Shown: positions 1 through 7,236 of the stretch, piece after piece
Position numbering within the stretch: the stretch's first letter is position 1
Layout of the letters: each line of letters begins with the position of its first letter
NCBI GenBank assembly: GCA_035528995.1
Contig: DATKXO010000351.1
Span: 1 to 37,422, forward strand
Direction: 5' to 3'
DNA from: DATKXO01 sp035528995
GTDB taxonomy: Bacteria > Planctomycetota > Phycisphaerae > UBA1845
Length of the DNA stretch: 37,422 bases
Made by a program: the position numbers and the translations under genes
The notes under the pieces: generated by a model
What the model was told of the DNA's origin: nothing
Seen by the model: the letters and a program-made list of their open reading frames with translations, nothing else
Databases searched by the model: none

Positions 1-1
1 C

Positions 2-19
2 CACATTGACTTGTTCTAA
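2..19 (+). CDS. rplW: Probable C-terminal end of ribosomal protein L23 (partial)
   Basis: Only five codons and a stop are visible. They read His-Ile-Asp-Leu-Phe, followed by two consecutive TAA stops. L23 normally precedes L2 in the S10 operon, and a hydrophobic end of the Ile-Asp-Leu/Phe-Phe kind fits L23. The assignment rests mostly on gene order, because the fragment is too short for sequence identification. The start lies outside the window. Confidence 0.45.
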   Translation, partial: HIDLF

Positions 20-61
20 TAAGGCAGGCGGCGCCGCCCGCCGGGTGGAGCCAAGAGGGCC

Positions 62-928
62 ATGGGCGTCAGAATCTACAGACCGACCTCTCCCGGGCGG
101 CGACAGTCGTCGGTGAACGATTTCTCCGAGTTGAGCGGCACGCGCAAACGGCCGGAGAAGTCGCTGGTCGAGCGCCTGGTCCGTCGAGGTGGGCGGAACC
201 ACCACGGCGTCATAACGGCGCGTCATCGCGGCGGCGGTGCCCGCAAGCTGTACCGCAGGATCGACTTCAAGCGTCGCAAGGACGACTGCCCCGCAACGGT
301 GCTGGCCATCGAATACGACCCCAACCGCACGTGTCACATCGCCCTGCTGCAGTACGAAGACGGAGAGAAGCGTTACATCCTGGCCCCGGCCGGTATTTCG
401 GTGGGAGAGCGGATCGAGAACGGCCCGAGCGTGGAGCCGAAGGCCGGCAATGCCCTTCCGCTGAAGAACATTCCGGTGGGGATGGGCGTGCACAACATCG
501 AGATGAACGCGGGGCAGGGCGGCAAGCTGGTGCGTAGCGCGGGGGCATCGGCCCGGTTGTTGGCCCGCGAAGGCGACTGGGCCACGCTGGTGATGCCCTC
601 GGGCGAGATGCGTCAGATTCGCGTCGAATGCCGGGCGACGATCGGCCAGGTGGGCAACGCCGAGCACGCCGGCATCAAGTGGGGCAAGGCCGGGCGGGTC
701 CGCCACAAGGGTCGGCGGCCTCGGACTCGGGCCAAGGCGATGAACCCCGTGGCCCACCCGATGGGTGGCGGCGAGGGCCGCAGCAACGGTGGTCGGCACC
801 CGTGCAACCGCGCCGGGAAGCCCGCCAAGGGTGGACGGACGCGGAATCGGCGCAAGGTGAGCAACCGGCGGATCCTGCGGCGGCGCAAGTGCAAGCGGTA
901 CGGACAGTTGGTGCTGCCCAAACGGTAG
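62..928 (+). CDS. rplB: 50S ribosomal protein L2
   Basis: L2 binds 23S rRNA near the peptidyl transferase centre and helps subunits associate. The 288-residue product has the usual length, with a basic N-terminal OB-like part and an SH3-like C-terminal part. The family signature is at residues 228-240 (MNPVAHPMGGGEG). His232 aligns with the functionally important E. coli His229. The neighbouring Asp228 and His231 of E. coli are Ala231 and Met234 here. The C-terminus is strongly basic, as expected for rRNA binding. The start ATG follows the L23 end by 42 bases and has only a weak GAGG upstream. It is followed by an unusually long 90-base spacer containing a strong hairpin. Identification is secure. 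Confidence 0.97.
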   Translation: MGVRIYRPTSPGRRQSSVNDFSELSGTRKRPEKSLVERLVRRGGRNHHGVITARHRGGGARKLYRRIDFKRRKDDCPATVLAIEYDPNRTCHIALLQYEDGEKRYILAPAGISVGERIENGPSVEPKAGNALPLKNIPVGMGVHNIEMNAGQGGKLVRSAGASARLLAREGDWATLVMPSGEMRQIRVECRATIGQVGNAEHAGIKWGKAGRVRHKGRRPRTRAKAMNPVAHPMGGGEGRSNGGRHPCNRAGKPAKGGRTRNRRKVSNRRILRRRKCKRYGQLVLPKR

Positions 929-952
929 CGCGAGACGGCCCCGCGGTGGGGC

Positions 953-973
953 GGCGGGGCCCGAGGGCCCGCC
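953..973 (+). other. GC-rich hairpin in the rplB-rpsS spacer
   Basis: Bases 953-958 (GGCGGG) pair with 968-973 (CCCGCC). With one bulged G, the stem continues as CC/GG around a small CGAG loop. It sits in the 90-base gap between L2 and S19, which is long for this operon. No T-run follows, so an intrinsic terminator is unlikely. RNA processing, mRNA stability or a ribosomal-protein binding site are possible. Function is unproven. Confidence 0.35.
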
Positions 974-1018
974 GGCGGCCTCGTGGCTCGGACTGTTGGT
1001 CGCGAAGGTGTGAAACAG

Positions 1019-1291
1019 ATGACCCGATCTCAGAAAAAAGGCCCTTACGTGGACGAGGGACTCTTCCGCAAGGTCATGCAGGCCAAGCAGACCGGCTCGA
1101 CCGCGCCGATCAAGACCTGGGCCCGGCGTTGCACCGTGGTGCCGGAGTTCGTGGGTCACAAGTTCGCCGTGCACAACGGGAAGATGTTCCACGAGGTGTA
1201 CATTAGCGAGGACAAGGTGGGGCACAAGCTGGGCGAGTTCAGTCCGACCCGCACGTTCCGGGGTCACGCAGGCAGCAGGAGACACGGGTAA
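1019..1291 (+). CDS. rpsS: 30S ribosomal protein S19
   Basis: S19 sits in the head of the small subunit and, with S13, contacts the A-site region and the large subunit. The ATG at 1019 gives a 90-residue protein beginning MTRSQKKGPYVD, the usual start of the family. It is preceded at 8 bases by GAAGGTG (1004-1010), a good ribosome binding site. A GTG at 983 in the same frame would add 12 unconserved residues and was not chosen. The signature HNGK...VGHKLGEFSPTRTFRGH is intact in the C-terminal half. Confidence 0.96.
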   Translation: MTRSQKKGPYVDEGLFRKVMQAKQTGSTAPIKTWARRCTVVPEFVGHKFAVHNGKMFHEVYISEDKVGHKLGEFSPTRTFRGHAGSRRHG

Positions 1292-1321
1292 CGCGAGGCG
1301 AAGGACGGCCCGAGTGCGACC

Positions 1322-1675
1322 ATGAGTGATGCGGGTGTGACAACCAGACGTTGGAGGGCGATTCACCGGTTCGCCCGGACCAGCCCGCGGAAGGCCCGGC
1401 TGGTGATGGCCCTGATCCGCGAGCTGCCTTGCGACGCGGCGCTGGACGGATTGCGGTTCAACCACCGCCGTGCGGCCGGCATGATCGCCAATGTGTTGAA
1501 GTCGGCGATGGCCAACGCGGACGAGCAGGAGGCGGACATGAAGCGGCTGTTCGTCGAGACAGCCCGGGTGGACGGCGGGCCCTACCAGCGACGGTGGCGG
1601 CCCAAAGACCGAGGGCGGGCCCATCCGATCGCCAAGCGGACCAGTCATTTGATCGTGGAGGTGGCGGAGCGGTAA
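1322..1675 (+). CDS. rplV: 50S ribosomal protein L22
   Basis: L22 lines the polypeptide exit tunnel with its long beta hairpin. The 117-residue product has the family N-terminus (R-F-A-R-T-S-P-R-K-A-R-L-V, residues 17-29). The conserved helix follows with 'KSAMANA' near residues 60-66. The hairpin tip is rich in Arg (YQRRWRPKDRGRAHPI). The C-terminus ends in the typical THLIVEV-like strand. It lies 30 bases after S19 and 63 bases before S3. Identification is secure. Confidence 0.95.
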   Translation: MSDAGVTTRRWRAIHRFARTSPRKARLVMALIRELPCDAALDGLRFNHRRAAGMIANVLKSAMANADEQEADMKRLFVETARVDGGPYQRRWRPKDRGRAHPIAKRTSHLIVEVAER

Positions 1676-1738
1676 GGGGTTGGCGGGGCGATTCGCGCCC
1701 GGAGCGGCCCAAGACGCCGATCGATCGAGGAGGCAGAC

Positions 1739-2434
1739 GTGGGGCAGAAGGTTCATCCGTTGGGATTTCGCGTCGGGATCACCGAGGGGTGGCGTTCGCG
1801 CTGGTACGCCCCCAAGGCGGCCTACGGCGAGTTCCTGATCGAGGACGAGCGGATCCGCCGTTTCATCGATGATCGTCTGAACCGCCGGCCGCCCTACGCG
1901 GCGGTGGCCCGCGTCGAGATCGAGCGGACTCGCAATGACGTCAAGGTCTTCCTGCACACCGCTCGCCCGGGGTTGGTGATCGGTTTGCGCGGGGCCGAGG
2001 TGGACAAGCTTCGCGAAGAGCTGGAGGAGATGACCGACCGCAAGATCACCCTCAACATCGTGGAGATCAAGTCGCCGGACGCCGAGAGCCAGTTGGTGGC
2101 CGAGGCGATTGCCGAGCAGCTCAAGAAGCGCAGCGGGTTCAGGCGGATCCTGAAACAGCGTGCCGACGCGGCGATGGCGACGGGGCTGAAGGGGGTCAAG
2201 ATCATGGTCAAGGGCCGTCTGGGTGGGGCGGAAATGGCCCGGAAGGAGACCCAGATCCGCGGTTCGATCCCGCTGCACACGCTGCAGGCCCACGTGGATT
2301 ACGGTTTCGCGGTCAGCCGGACCAAGTACGGCGCCATCGGTGTGCGGGTCTGGCTGTACAAGGGCCGCTACGGGGAAGAGGTGGAGGTGGCGCCGAGCCG
2401 GTACGACGGTCGGCGGAGCGGGAAGCGCGGCTGA
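1739..2434 (+). CDS. rpsC: 30S ribosomal protein S3
   Basis: S3 forms part of the mRNA entry channel and helicase site of the small subunit. The protein is 231 residues and begins MGQKVHPLGFRVG, the classic S3 start, from a GTG codon. GAGGAGG at 1727-1733, five bases upstream, supports this start. A KH domain spans roughly residues 38-110 with a GLRG loop at 82-85. The C-terminal domain (about 120-215) contains the GRLGGAEMARKE signature. The tail is basic. Nothing appears truncated. Confidence 0.97.
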   Translation: MGQKVHPLGFRVGITEGWRSRWYAPKAAYGEFLIEDERIRRFIDDRLNRRPPYAAVARVEIERTRNDVKVFLHTARPGLVIGLRGAEVDKLREELEEMTDRKITLNIVEIKSPDAESQLVAEAIAEQLKKRSGFRRILKQRADAAMATGLKGVKIMVKGRLGGAEMARKETQIRGSIPLHTLQAHVDYGFAVSRTKYGAIGVRVWLYKGRYGEEVEVAPSRYDGRRSGKRG

Positions 2435-2458
2435 TCGGCCGGCGGCGGAGGCGGTCCC

Positions 2459-2878
2459 ATGGCGATGATGCCCAAGCGGGTGAAGTTCCGGAAGTCCCAG
2501 CGGGGGCGGATTCGCTGCAACGCCTGCCGCGGCAACACGGTGGCGTACGGGGATTTCGGATTGCAGGTTCTGGGCGCCGGCTGGCTGACGGCCCGGCAGA
2601 TCGAGGCGGGCCGGGTGGCGGCGACGCACTTCCTGCACCGGGAGGGCAGGGTTTACATCCGCGTGTTTCCGCACAAGCCGGTGTCGGCCAAGCCGCTGGA
2701 GACCCGCATGGGCAAGGGCAAGGGTGAGCCGGATCACTGGGTGGCCCGGGTTCGTACGGGCATGATCCTGTACGAGATCGGCGGTGTGGAGGAAGAGGTG
2801 GCCCGCCTGGCCATGATGCGTGTGGCTCACAAGATGCCGTACCGCTGCCGGTTCGTCACCCGGCGGCACGGGCTGTAG
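2459..2878 (+). CDS. rplP: 50S ribosomal protein L16
   Basis: L16 helps accommodate aminoacyl-tRNA in the A site of the large subunit. The 139 residues match the family throughout: PKRVKFRK at the start, then GWLTARQIEAGR, the ETRMGKGKG loop, and a C-terminal helix. A second in-frame ATG four codons in could be the true start. One oddity is a CxxC pair at residues 20 and 23, in a stretch that is usually basic. A single pair does not make a zinc site. It lies 24 bases after S3. Confidence 0.96.
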   Translation: MAMMPKRVKFRKSQRGRIRCNACRGNTVAYGDFGLQVLGAGWLTARQIEAGRVAATHFLHREGRVYIRVFPHKPVSAKPLETRMGKGKGEPDHWVARVRTGMILYEIGGVEEEVARLAMMRVAHKMPYRCRFVTRRHGL

Positions 2879-2910
2879 GGAGGCGGGCCGAGAGGCCTGC
2901 GGGCTGAACG

Positions 2911-3159
2911 ATGAAGATTCAGGAGCTTCGTGAGATGAAGAGCGAGGCGTTGCACAGCGAGCTGGACCGGCTGCGGCGGCACCTCTACGATCTCCGGGCC
3001 CAGAAGGTCACCGAGAAACTGGCCAACCCCAACCAACTGAACGCGGCGAAACGCGACATCGCCCGCATGTTCACGGTGTTGCGCGAGCGTGGGGAGACGG
3101 GCATCGAGGAGCTTCAGTATCACCTGGAATCGCATGCGACCCACCGGCGGGGCGGCTAG
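2911..3159 (+). CDS. rpmC: 50S ribosomal protein L29
   Basis: L29 is a small two-helix protein near the tunnel exit, close to the L23 docking site for trigger factor and SRP. The product is 82 residues, slightly longer than the usual 60-70. It has the expected helix ELREMKSEALHSEL, the core LYDLRAQKVTEKLANPNQ, and the second helix with KRDIARMFTVLRER. The extra length is a C-terminal tail rich in His, Arg and Gly. It lies between L16 and S17, its canonical place. Confidence 0.94.
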   Translation: MKIQELREMKSEALHSELDRLRRHLYDLRAQKVTEKLANPNQLNAAKRDIARMFTVLRERGETGIEELQYHLESHATHRRGG

Positions 3160-3210
3160 CGAGAAGAGGATGGCTGGTCCTGGGGCCGGAATGAGCCTCC
3201 CCGGGAGGCA

Positions 3211-3516
3211 ATGGCGGAAGACCGAATGGAAGGCAACGCAACCAGCAGCGAAGGCAAGCGTCGCAAGCGGTCCACTCGCATTGGGGTGGTCGCCTCCGAC
3301 AAGGCCGACAAGACGATCCGCGTCGTGGTGGCCTACAGCCGCAAGCACCCGCTGTACGGCAAGTACGTGCGTCGGCGAACGGTGCTGCACGTACACGACG
3401 CCAAGAACGAGGCCCGCAACGGTGATCGGGTGGAAGTGATGGCCTGCCGGCCGATGTCCAAGACGAAACATTGGCGGCTGGTCCGTGTGATGGAACACCA
3501 GGTGCGCGGGAAGTAG
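3211..3516 (+). CDS. rpsQ: 30S ribosomal protein S17
   Basis: S17 is an OB-fold primary binder of 16S rRNA. The 101-residue product has an N-terminal extension of about 20 residues rich in Glu, Ser and Lys. The conserved core begins at RIGVVASDKADKTI. The family motif KHPLYGKYVRRR and the C-terminal 'GDRVEVMACRPMSKTKHWRL' are present. An ATG at 3226 is an alternative start and would shorten the extension by five residues. The stop precedes the L14 start by about 40 bases. Confidence 0.95.
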   Translation: MAEDRMEGNATSSEGKRRKRSTRIGVVASDKADKTIRVVVAYSRKHPLYGKYVRRRTVLHVHDAKNEARNGDRVEVMACRPMSKTKHWRLVRVMEHQVRGK

Positions 3517-3557
3517 GGAGTTGGCCCGGGCCGATGCCCGGAGACGAGGTCCGAACC

Positions 3558-3974
3558 GTGATCCAGATGCAGACCATGGTGGATGTTGCCGACAACACCG
3601 GCGCCAAGCAGGCGCAGGTGATCACGGTGCTGGGCGGCAGTACGGCGCGGAAGGGGAAGCGTCGGCTCAGGCGGGCCGGCATCGGCGATCGGGTGGTGGT
3701 GGCGGTCAAGAAGGCGCTGCCCAACAGCGAGTTCACCGGCGGGGCGAACCGCAAGGAGCGGTCGACCCGTCGCAAGGCCAAGGCGGTGGTCGTGCGGACC
3801 CGCCGGGCCACTCGCCGTGCCGACGGCAGCTACGTTCGTTTCGACAGCAACGCGGTGGTCCTGCTGGACGCCAACAACGAGCCGCGCGGGACGCGCATCT
3901 TCGGGGCGGTGGCCCGGGAGCTGCGCGAGCGGGGCTACATGAAGATTATTTCTCTTGCGGAAGAGGTCGTGTAG
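3558..3974 (+). CDS. rplN: 50S ribosomal protein L14, with two insertions
   Basis: L14 lies at the subunit interface, contacts 16S rRNA and is the docking site of silencing factor RsfS. The GTG start at 3558 yields MIQMQTMVDVADNTGAKQ, the family start. An AGGT-containing ribosome binding site lies at 3544-3550. An upstream in-frame start would add 29 unconserved residues overlapping S17. The protein is 138 residues against about 122 usually. By eye the excess is two insertions: about seven residues after VLGGS (29-40) and about nine residues at 56-74, both very basic. The C-terminal GTRIFGAVARELR...MKIISLAEEVV is typical. Confidence 0.95.
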   Translation: MIQMQTMVDVADNTGAKQAQVITVLGGSTARKGKRRLRRAGIGDRVVVAVKKALPNSEFTGGANRKERSTRRKAKAVVVRTRRATRRADGSYVRFDSNAVVLLDANNEPRGTRIFGAVARELRERGYMKIISLAEEVV

Positions 3975-3984
3975 GGACGCGCCG

Positions 3985-4344
3985 ATGGCCAGGCACATAC
4001 GCAGAGACGACGTCGTGGAAGTGATCAGCGGGGACCACAAGGGGGAGCGTGGCAAGGTGCTGCGTGTCGACCCGGCCCGAGACCTGGTCGTGGTGGAGGG
4101 CGTGAACATGGTCTACCGCCACGTACGCCCCTCACGGCGCAACCCGCAGGGGGGCCGGCTGCAGAAGGAGGCGCCGATCCATCTCTCCAACGTGCTGCCC
4201 TATGACGCGAAGGCGGGGCGGGGGTCGCGGGTTCGTTTCGAGGTCGAGCGGGACGCCGAGGGAAGGGTGACCGGCAAGAAGCGGGTCTGCGTGCGAAGCG
4301 GGACCGTGCTCAACGAGGTCTCGCGGTCCGAACGGACCGGATGA
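3985..4344 (+). CDS. rplX: 50S ribosomal protein L24
   Basis: L24 initiates assembly of the large subunit and lies near the tunnel exit. The start ATG at 3985 gives 119 residues beginning MARHIRRDDVVEVISG. The KOW motif (ISGDHKGERGKVLRVD) follows directly, then VEGVNMVYRHVRPS and a second domain. A longer in-frame reading from 3955 overlaps L14 and lacks conservation. The stop TGA overlaps a possible upstream L5 start (ATGA at 4341-4344), so translation of the two may be coupled. Confidence 0.94.
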   Translation: MARHIRRDDVVEVISGDHKGERGKVLRVDPARDLVVVEGVNMVYRHVRPSRRNPQGGRLQKEAPIHLSNVLPYDAKAGRGSRVRFEVERDAEGRVTGKKRVCVRSGTVLNEVSRSERTG

Positions 4345-4388
4345 TGGAGACGGCCGGGCCCGAAGGGTCCTCGCAGGAGCTGCGACGA

Positions 4389-4943
4389 ATGGAAGATATG
4401 CAGGAGCGATGTGTGAAGGAGGTTTACCCCGCGCTGGGTAGGGAGCTGGGTCGCACGAACCCCATGGCCGTCCCCCGGCTGCGGAAGGTGGTGGTCTCGA
4501 TGGGCCTGGGCAAGGCCCTGCAGGAGAAGAAGCGTCTTCCGGCGGCGGTGGAGGACCTGGCCCGGATCACGGGTCAGAAGGCCGCCGTCTGCCGGGCGAG
4601 GAAGAGCGTCTCGAACTTCAAGCTTCGCCAGGGATATGAGATCGGGGCCAAGGTCACGCTACGTGGCCGGCGGATGTACGACTTCGTCGGGCGGCTGATC
4701 AACGTGGCCATTCCGCGTCTGCGAGACTTCCGCGGGCTGAGCCCCAGCGCTTTTGACGGTTACGGCAATTACTCGATGGGTCTGCCGGACCAGACGGTGT
4801 TTCCGGAGATCAACCTGGACAAGATGGAGTTCAGCCAGGGCATGAACGTGACCTTCGTGACCAGCGCCCGCAACGATGCCGAGGGCCGGCAGTTGCTGAC
4901 CATGATGGGTATGCCGTTCCGCCACACGGAAGGACAGGAATAA
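4389..4943 (+). CDS. rplE: 50S ribosomal protein L5
   Basis: L5 binds 5S rRNA and contacts the P-site tRNA. From the ATG at 4389 the product is 184 residues, close to the family's usual 179. AGGAG (4375-4379) lies nine bases upstream, which is why this start was chosen. An in-frame ATG at 4341, overlapping the L24 stop, would add 16 residues. The signatures NPMAVPRLRKVVVSMG, the RITGQKAAVCRARKSVSNFK block and the YGNYSMGLPDQTVFPEI motif are all present. Identity is secure; only the start is uncertain. Confidence 0.93.
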   Translation: MEDMQERCVKEVYPALGRELGRTNPMAVPRLRKVVVSMGLGKALQEKKRLPAAVEDLARITGQKAAVCRARKSVSNFKLRQGYEIGAKVTLRGRRMYDFVGRLINVAIPRLRDFRGLSPSAFDGYGNYSMGLPDQTVFPEINLDKMEFSQGMNVTFVTSARNDAEGRQLLTMMGMPFRHTEGQE

Positions 4944-4946
4944 CCG

Positions 4947-5132
4947 ATGGCGACCAAGGCCTGGGTTTGGAAGGCAAAACAGAAGCCGAAGTTCGCATCG
5001 CGCCTGGTGCGGCGATGTCAGTTGTGCGGGCGTTCGCGGGCCGTGTACCGCAAGTTCAAGATCTGCCGGATCTGTTTCCGGACGCTGGCCTCTGAGGGCA
5101 AGATTCCGGGAGTGCGCAAGGCCAGTTGGTGA
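4947..5132 (+). CDS. rpsN: 30S ribosomal protein S14, zinc-binding short type
   Basis: S14 is in the head of the small subunit near the A site. This is the 61-residue zinc-binding form (C+ type, often named rpsZ). The four ligands are visible as Cys24-x2-Cys27 and Cys40-x2-Cys43. The core is the family signature RCQLCGR...FKICRICFRTLA, and the C-terminus is GVRKASW. It starts three bases after L5 stops. A zinc-independent paralogue elsewhere cannot be excluded. Confidence 0.96.
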   Translation: MATKAWVWKAKQKPKFASRLVRRCQLCGRSRAVYRKFKICRICFRTLASEGKIPGVRKASW

Positions 5133-5207
5133 AGGCGACCGAGCTCGAGCGAAAGCCGGCGGGCGAAGGTCCGGCCGACCTCGCCAACCGAATGTAGGTG
5201 ACGCAGG

Positions 5208-5603
5208 ATGTGGAGTGATCCGATTGCCGACATGCTGACCCGTATCCGCAACGCGGTCCGGGTGCGCAAGCCCGAAACGCGCATCCCGTCGTCCAAGATC
5301 AAGGTGGGGATCGCCCAGGTTCTCAAGGACGAGGGATACATCGACGATTTCGACGTGATCGATGACGGGAAGCAGGGGATCCTGCGGGTCGAACTGAAGT
5401 ATGGTCCGCGTGGAGAAGACCTGATCCACCGGATTCATCGCGAATCGCGGAGCGGTTGCCGACGGTACGTCAACGCCGACGGGCTGCCCCGGGTGTTGGA
5501 CGGGCTGGGGATCGCCATCGTTTCGACCAGCCAGGGTATTCTGAGTGATCGGGTCTGTCGTGAGAAGGGGATCGGGGGCGAGCTGCTCTGCTCGGTGTAC
5601 TAG
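5208..5603 (+). CDS. rpsH: 30S ribosomal protein S8
   Basis: S8 binds the central domain of 16S rRNA, and in E. coli it is the autoregulator of the spc operon. The 131-residue product starts MWSDPIADMLTRIRNA, matching the family. AGGTGA lies just upstream. The C-terminal signature VSTSQGILSDRVCREKGIGGELLCSVY is complete. A 75-base spacer separates it from S14, longer than most in this cluster. Confidence 0.96.
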   Translation: MWSDPIADMLTRIRNAVRVRKPETRIPSSKIKVGIAQVLKDEGYIDDFDVIDDGKQGILRVELKYGPRGEDLIHRIHRESRSGCRRYVNADGLPRVLDGLGIAIVSTSQGILSDRVCREKGIGGELLCSVY

Positions 5604-5630
5604 GGCGGCGAGGTTCCGAGGATTGGGTCA

Positions 5631-6236
5631 ATGTCGCGGATAGGTAAGAAACCGATCGCCGTGCCGGGCGGCGTCAGTGTCGAGGTTACCGGACAGGAAG
5701 TGCGCGTGTCGGGCCCCAAGTGCCAACAGCCGCTGACCTGGCAGGTGCCGGCGGGCGTCGCGGCCAAGCTGGAGGACGACGGCAGGCGCGTGGTGGTTAC
5801 ACGGGCAGACGACCAGAAGCGTTCCCGGGCTCTGCACGGGCTCAGCCGGGCACTGATCGCCAACATGGTGCACGGGGCCGCCCAGGGCTACGAGCGCCGC
5901 CTGCTGGTCTACGGCACCGGTTACGGTTGTAACATGCAGGGCGGGACCCTGCGGCTCAACGTCGGTTTCATGGGGCGTGGGAGCAAGGATAAGCCTCAGT
6001 TTGTGGTCCCCATACCCGAGGGGATCGAAGTGGAAGTGGAGGTTCCGGCGGCCCGCGGGGACAGCGATCCGGCCAAGTTCGTGATCCGCGGGGCTGACAA
6101 GCAGTTGGTGGGCGAGTTTGCGGCTGAAGTTCGAGGGATCCGTCCGCCCGAACCTTACAAGGGAAAGGGCATCCGCTACGAGGGCGAGCGCGTGATCCGC
6201 AAGGCCGGCAAGGCCTTCGCCGGCGGGGGCGCCTGA
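5631..6236 (+). CDS. rplF: 50S ribosomal protein L6
   Basis: L6 binds 23S rRNA near the sarcin-ricin loop and the factor-binding site. The 201-residue product is about 20 residues longer than the common 177-180. It starts MSRIGKKPIAVPGGV and ends with the family signature PEPYKGKGIRYEGERV (about residues 174-189). Two repeated domains are discernible, joined near LIANMVHGAAQGYERRL. The extra length is spread over internal loops such as GPKCQQPLTW and PAARGDSDPAKF. Confidence 0.95.
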   Translation: MSRIGKKPIAVPGGVSVEVTGQEVRVSGPKCQQPLTWQVPAGVAAKLEDDGRRVVVTRADDQKRSRALHGLSRALIANMVHGAAQGYERRLLVYGTGYGCNMQGGTLRLNVGFMGRGSKDKPQFVVPIPEGIEVEVEVPAARGDSDPAKFVIRGADKQLVGEFAAEVRGIRPPEPYKGKGIRYEGERVIRKAGKAFAGGGA

Positions 6237-6267
6237 TCCAGCGGTCGCGACTGATGAAGCGAGAGCG

Positions 6268-6636
6268 ATGAAGCACGAGAAGCTCAACCAGAAACGTCGG
6301 TTCCGCCGCCGCCGGCGCGTGCGCAAGGGCGTGTACGGGACCGCGGACCGACCACGCCTGACCGTCACCCGAAGCCTCATGCACGTGTATGCCCAGATAG
6401 TCGACGACGACGCGGGCGTGACCTTGTGCGAGGCCAGTTCGCGCAACCGGGAGCTGCGGGGCTCGTTGCCGCATGGTGGGAACACCGCCGCCGCCAAGGC
6501 CGTGGGGCAGGCGTTGGCCGAACGGGCCAAGGCCAAAGGGATCGAGCAGGTTCGTTTCGACCGGAACGGCTACAAGTACCACGGCCGAGTGAAGGAGTTG
6601 GCCGATGCGGCCCGTGAGGGCGGCCTGAAGTTCTAA
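6268..6636 (+). CDS. rplR: 50S ribosomal protein L18
   Basis: L18 binds 5S rRNA with L5. The 122 residues start with a strongly basic arm (KRRFRRRRRVRKGVYG). They continue with RPRLTVTRSLMHVYAQIVDDDAGVT and the signature AKAVGQALAERAKAKGIEQVRFDRNGYKYHGRVKELADAAREGGLKF. This is the typical L18 length and pattern. It is followed by a 93-base spacer before S5 that can fold as a hairpin (6654-6692: CCGG-x-ACGA pairing with TCGT-x-CCGG). Confidence 0.95.
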   Translation: MKHEKLNQKRRFRRRRRVRKGVYGTADRPRLTVTRSLMHVYAQIVDDDAGVTLCEASSRNRELRGSLPHGGNTAAAKAVGQALAERAKAKGIEQVRFDRNGYKYHGRVKELADAAREGGLKF

Positions 6637-6729
6637 GGGTCGGCCGCGGCACACCGGGACGATGCGCAGGCTCGGAGCTTCGGTCGTGCCGGGAGCAGGT
6701 ACGGGAAAGGGCGTCTGGAACGGCAGGTT

Positions 6730-7233
6730 ATGACACGAATGCAATCGCAACCGCCTAGGGAAGAGGGCGGCCTCGACGAGAACGTGGTGCACATCTATCG
6801 GTGTGCGACGGTGGTCAAGGGCGGGCGGCGTTTCAGCTTCTCGGCGCTGATGGTGGTCGGGGATCGGAAGGGTCAGGTCGGGGTGGGCTACGGCAAGGCC
6901 ACCGAGGTGCCCTCCGCGGTGGACAAGGCCCGCAAGATCGCGACGCGGAACCTGACCCGGATCAAGCTGGCCGGCGACACGCTCCCGCACCGGACGGTGG
7001 GTTCGTACGGGGCAAGCCGAGTGATTCTGATCCCGGCCAGCCCGGGAACGGGCGTGATCGCCGGTGGAAGCGTGCGTGCGGTGCTGGAACTGGCCGGCGT
7101 GCACGACGTGCTGACCAAGGCCCACGGCTCGACGAGCCCGAAGAACCTGGTACGGGCGACGTTCGAAGGCCTGAAGTCGTTGTTCGACCCGAAAGAGATC
7201 GAACGCCTGCGGGGCGTGAAGTTGGCGGGGTAG
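6730..7233 (+). CDS. rpsE: 30S ribosomal protein S5
   Basis: S5 shapes the mRNA entry channel and contributes to decoding accuracy. The 167-residue product holds the double-stranded-RNA-binding-like N-terminal domain: VHIYRCATVVKGGRRFSFS, then VVGDRKGQVGVGYGKATEV. The C-terminal domain follows: VILIPASPGTGVIAGG, then the VHDVLTKAHGSTSPKN block. In many bacteria rpmD (L30) follows. Here only three bases separate S5 from L15, so L30 is absent at this place. Confidence 0.96.
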   Translation: MTRMQSQPPREEGGLDENVVHIYRCATVVKGGRRFSFSALMVVGDRKGQVGVGYGKATEVPSAVDKARKIATRNLTRIKLAGDTLPHRTVGSYGASRVILIPASPGTGVIAGGSVRAVLELAGVHDVLTKAHGSTSPKNLVRATFEGLKSLFDPKEIERLRGVKLAG

Positions 7234-7236
7234 TCC

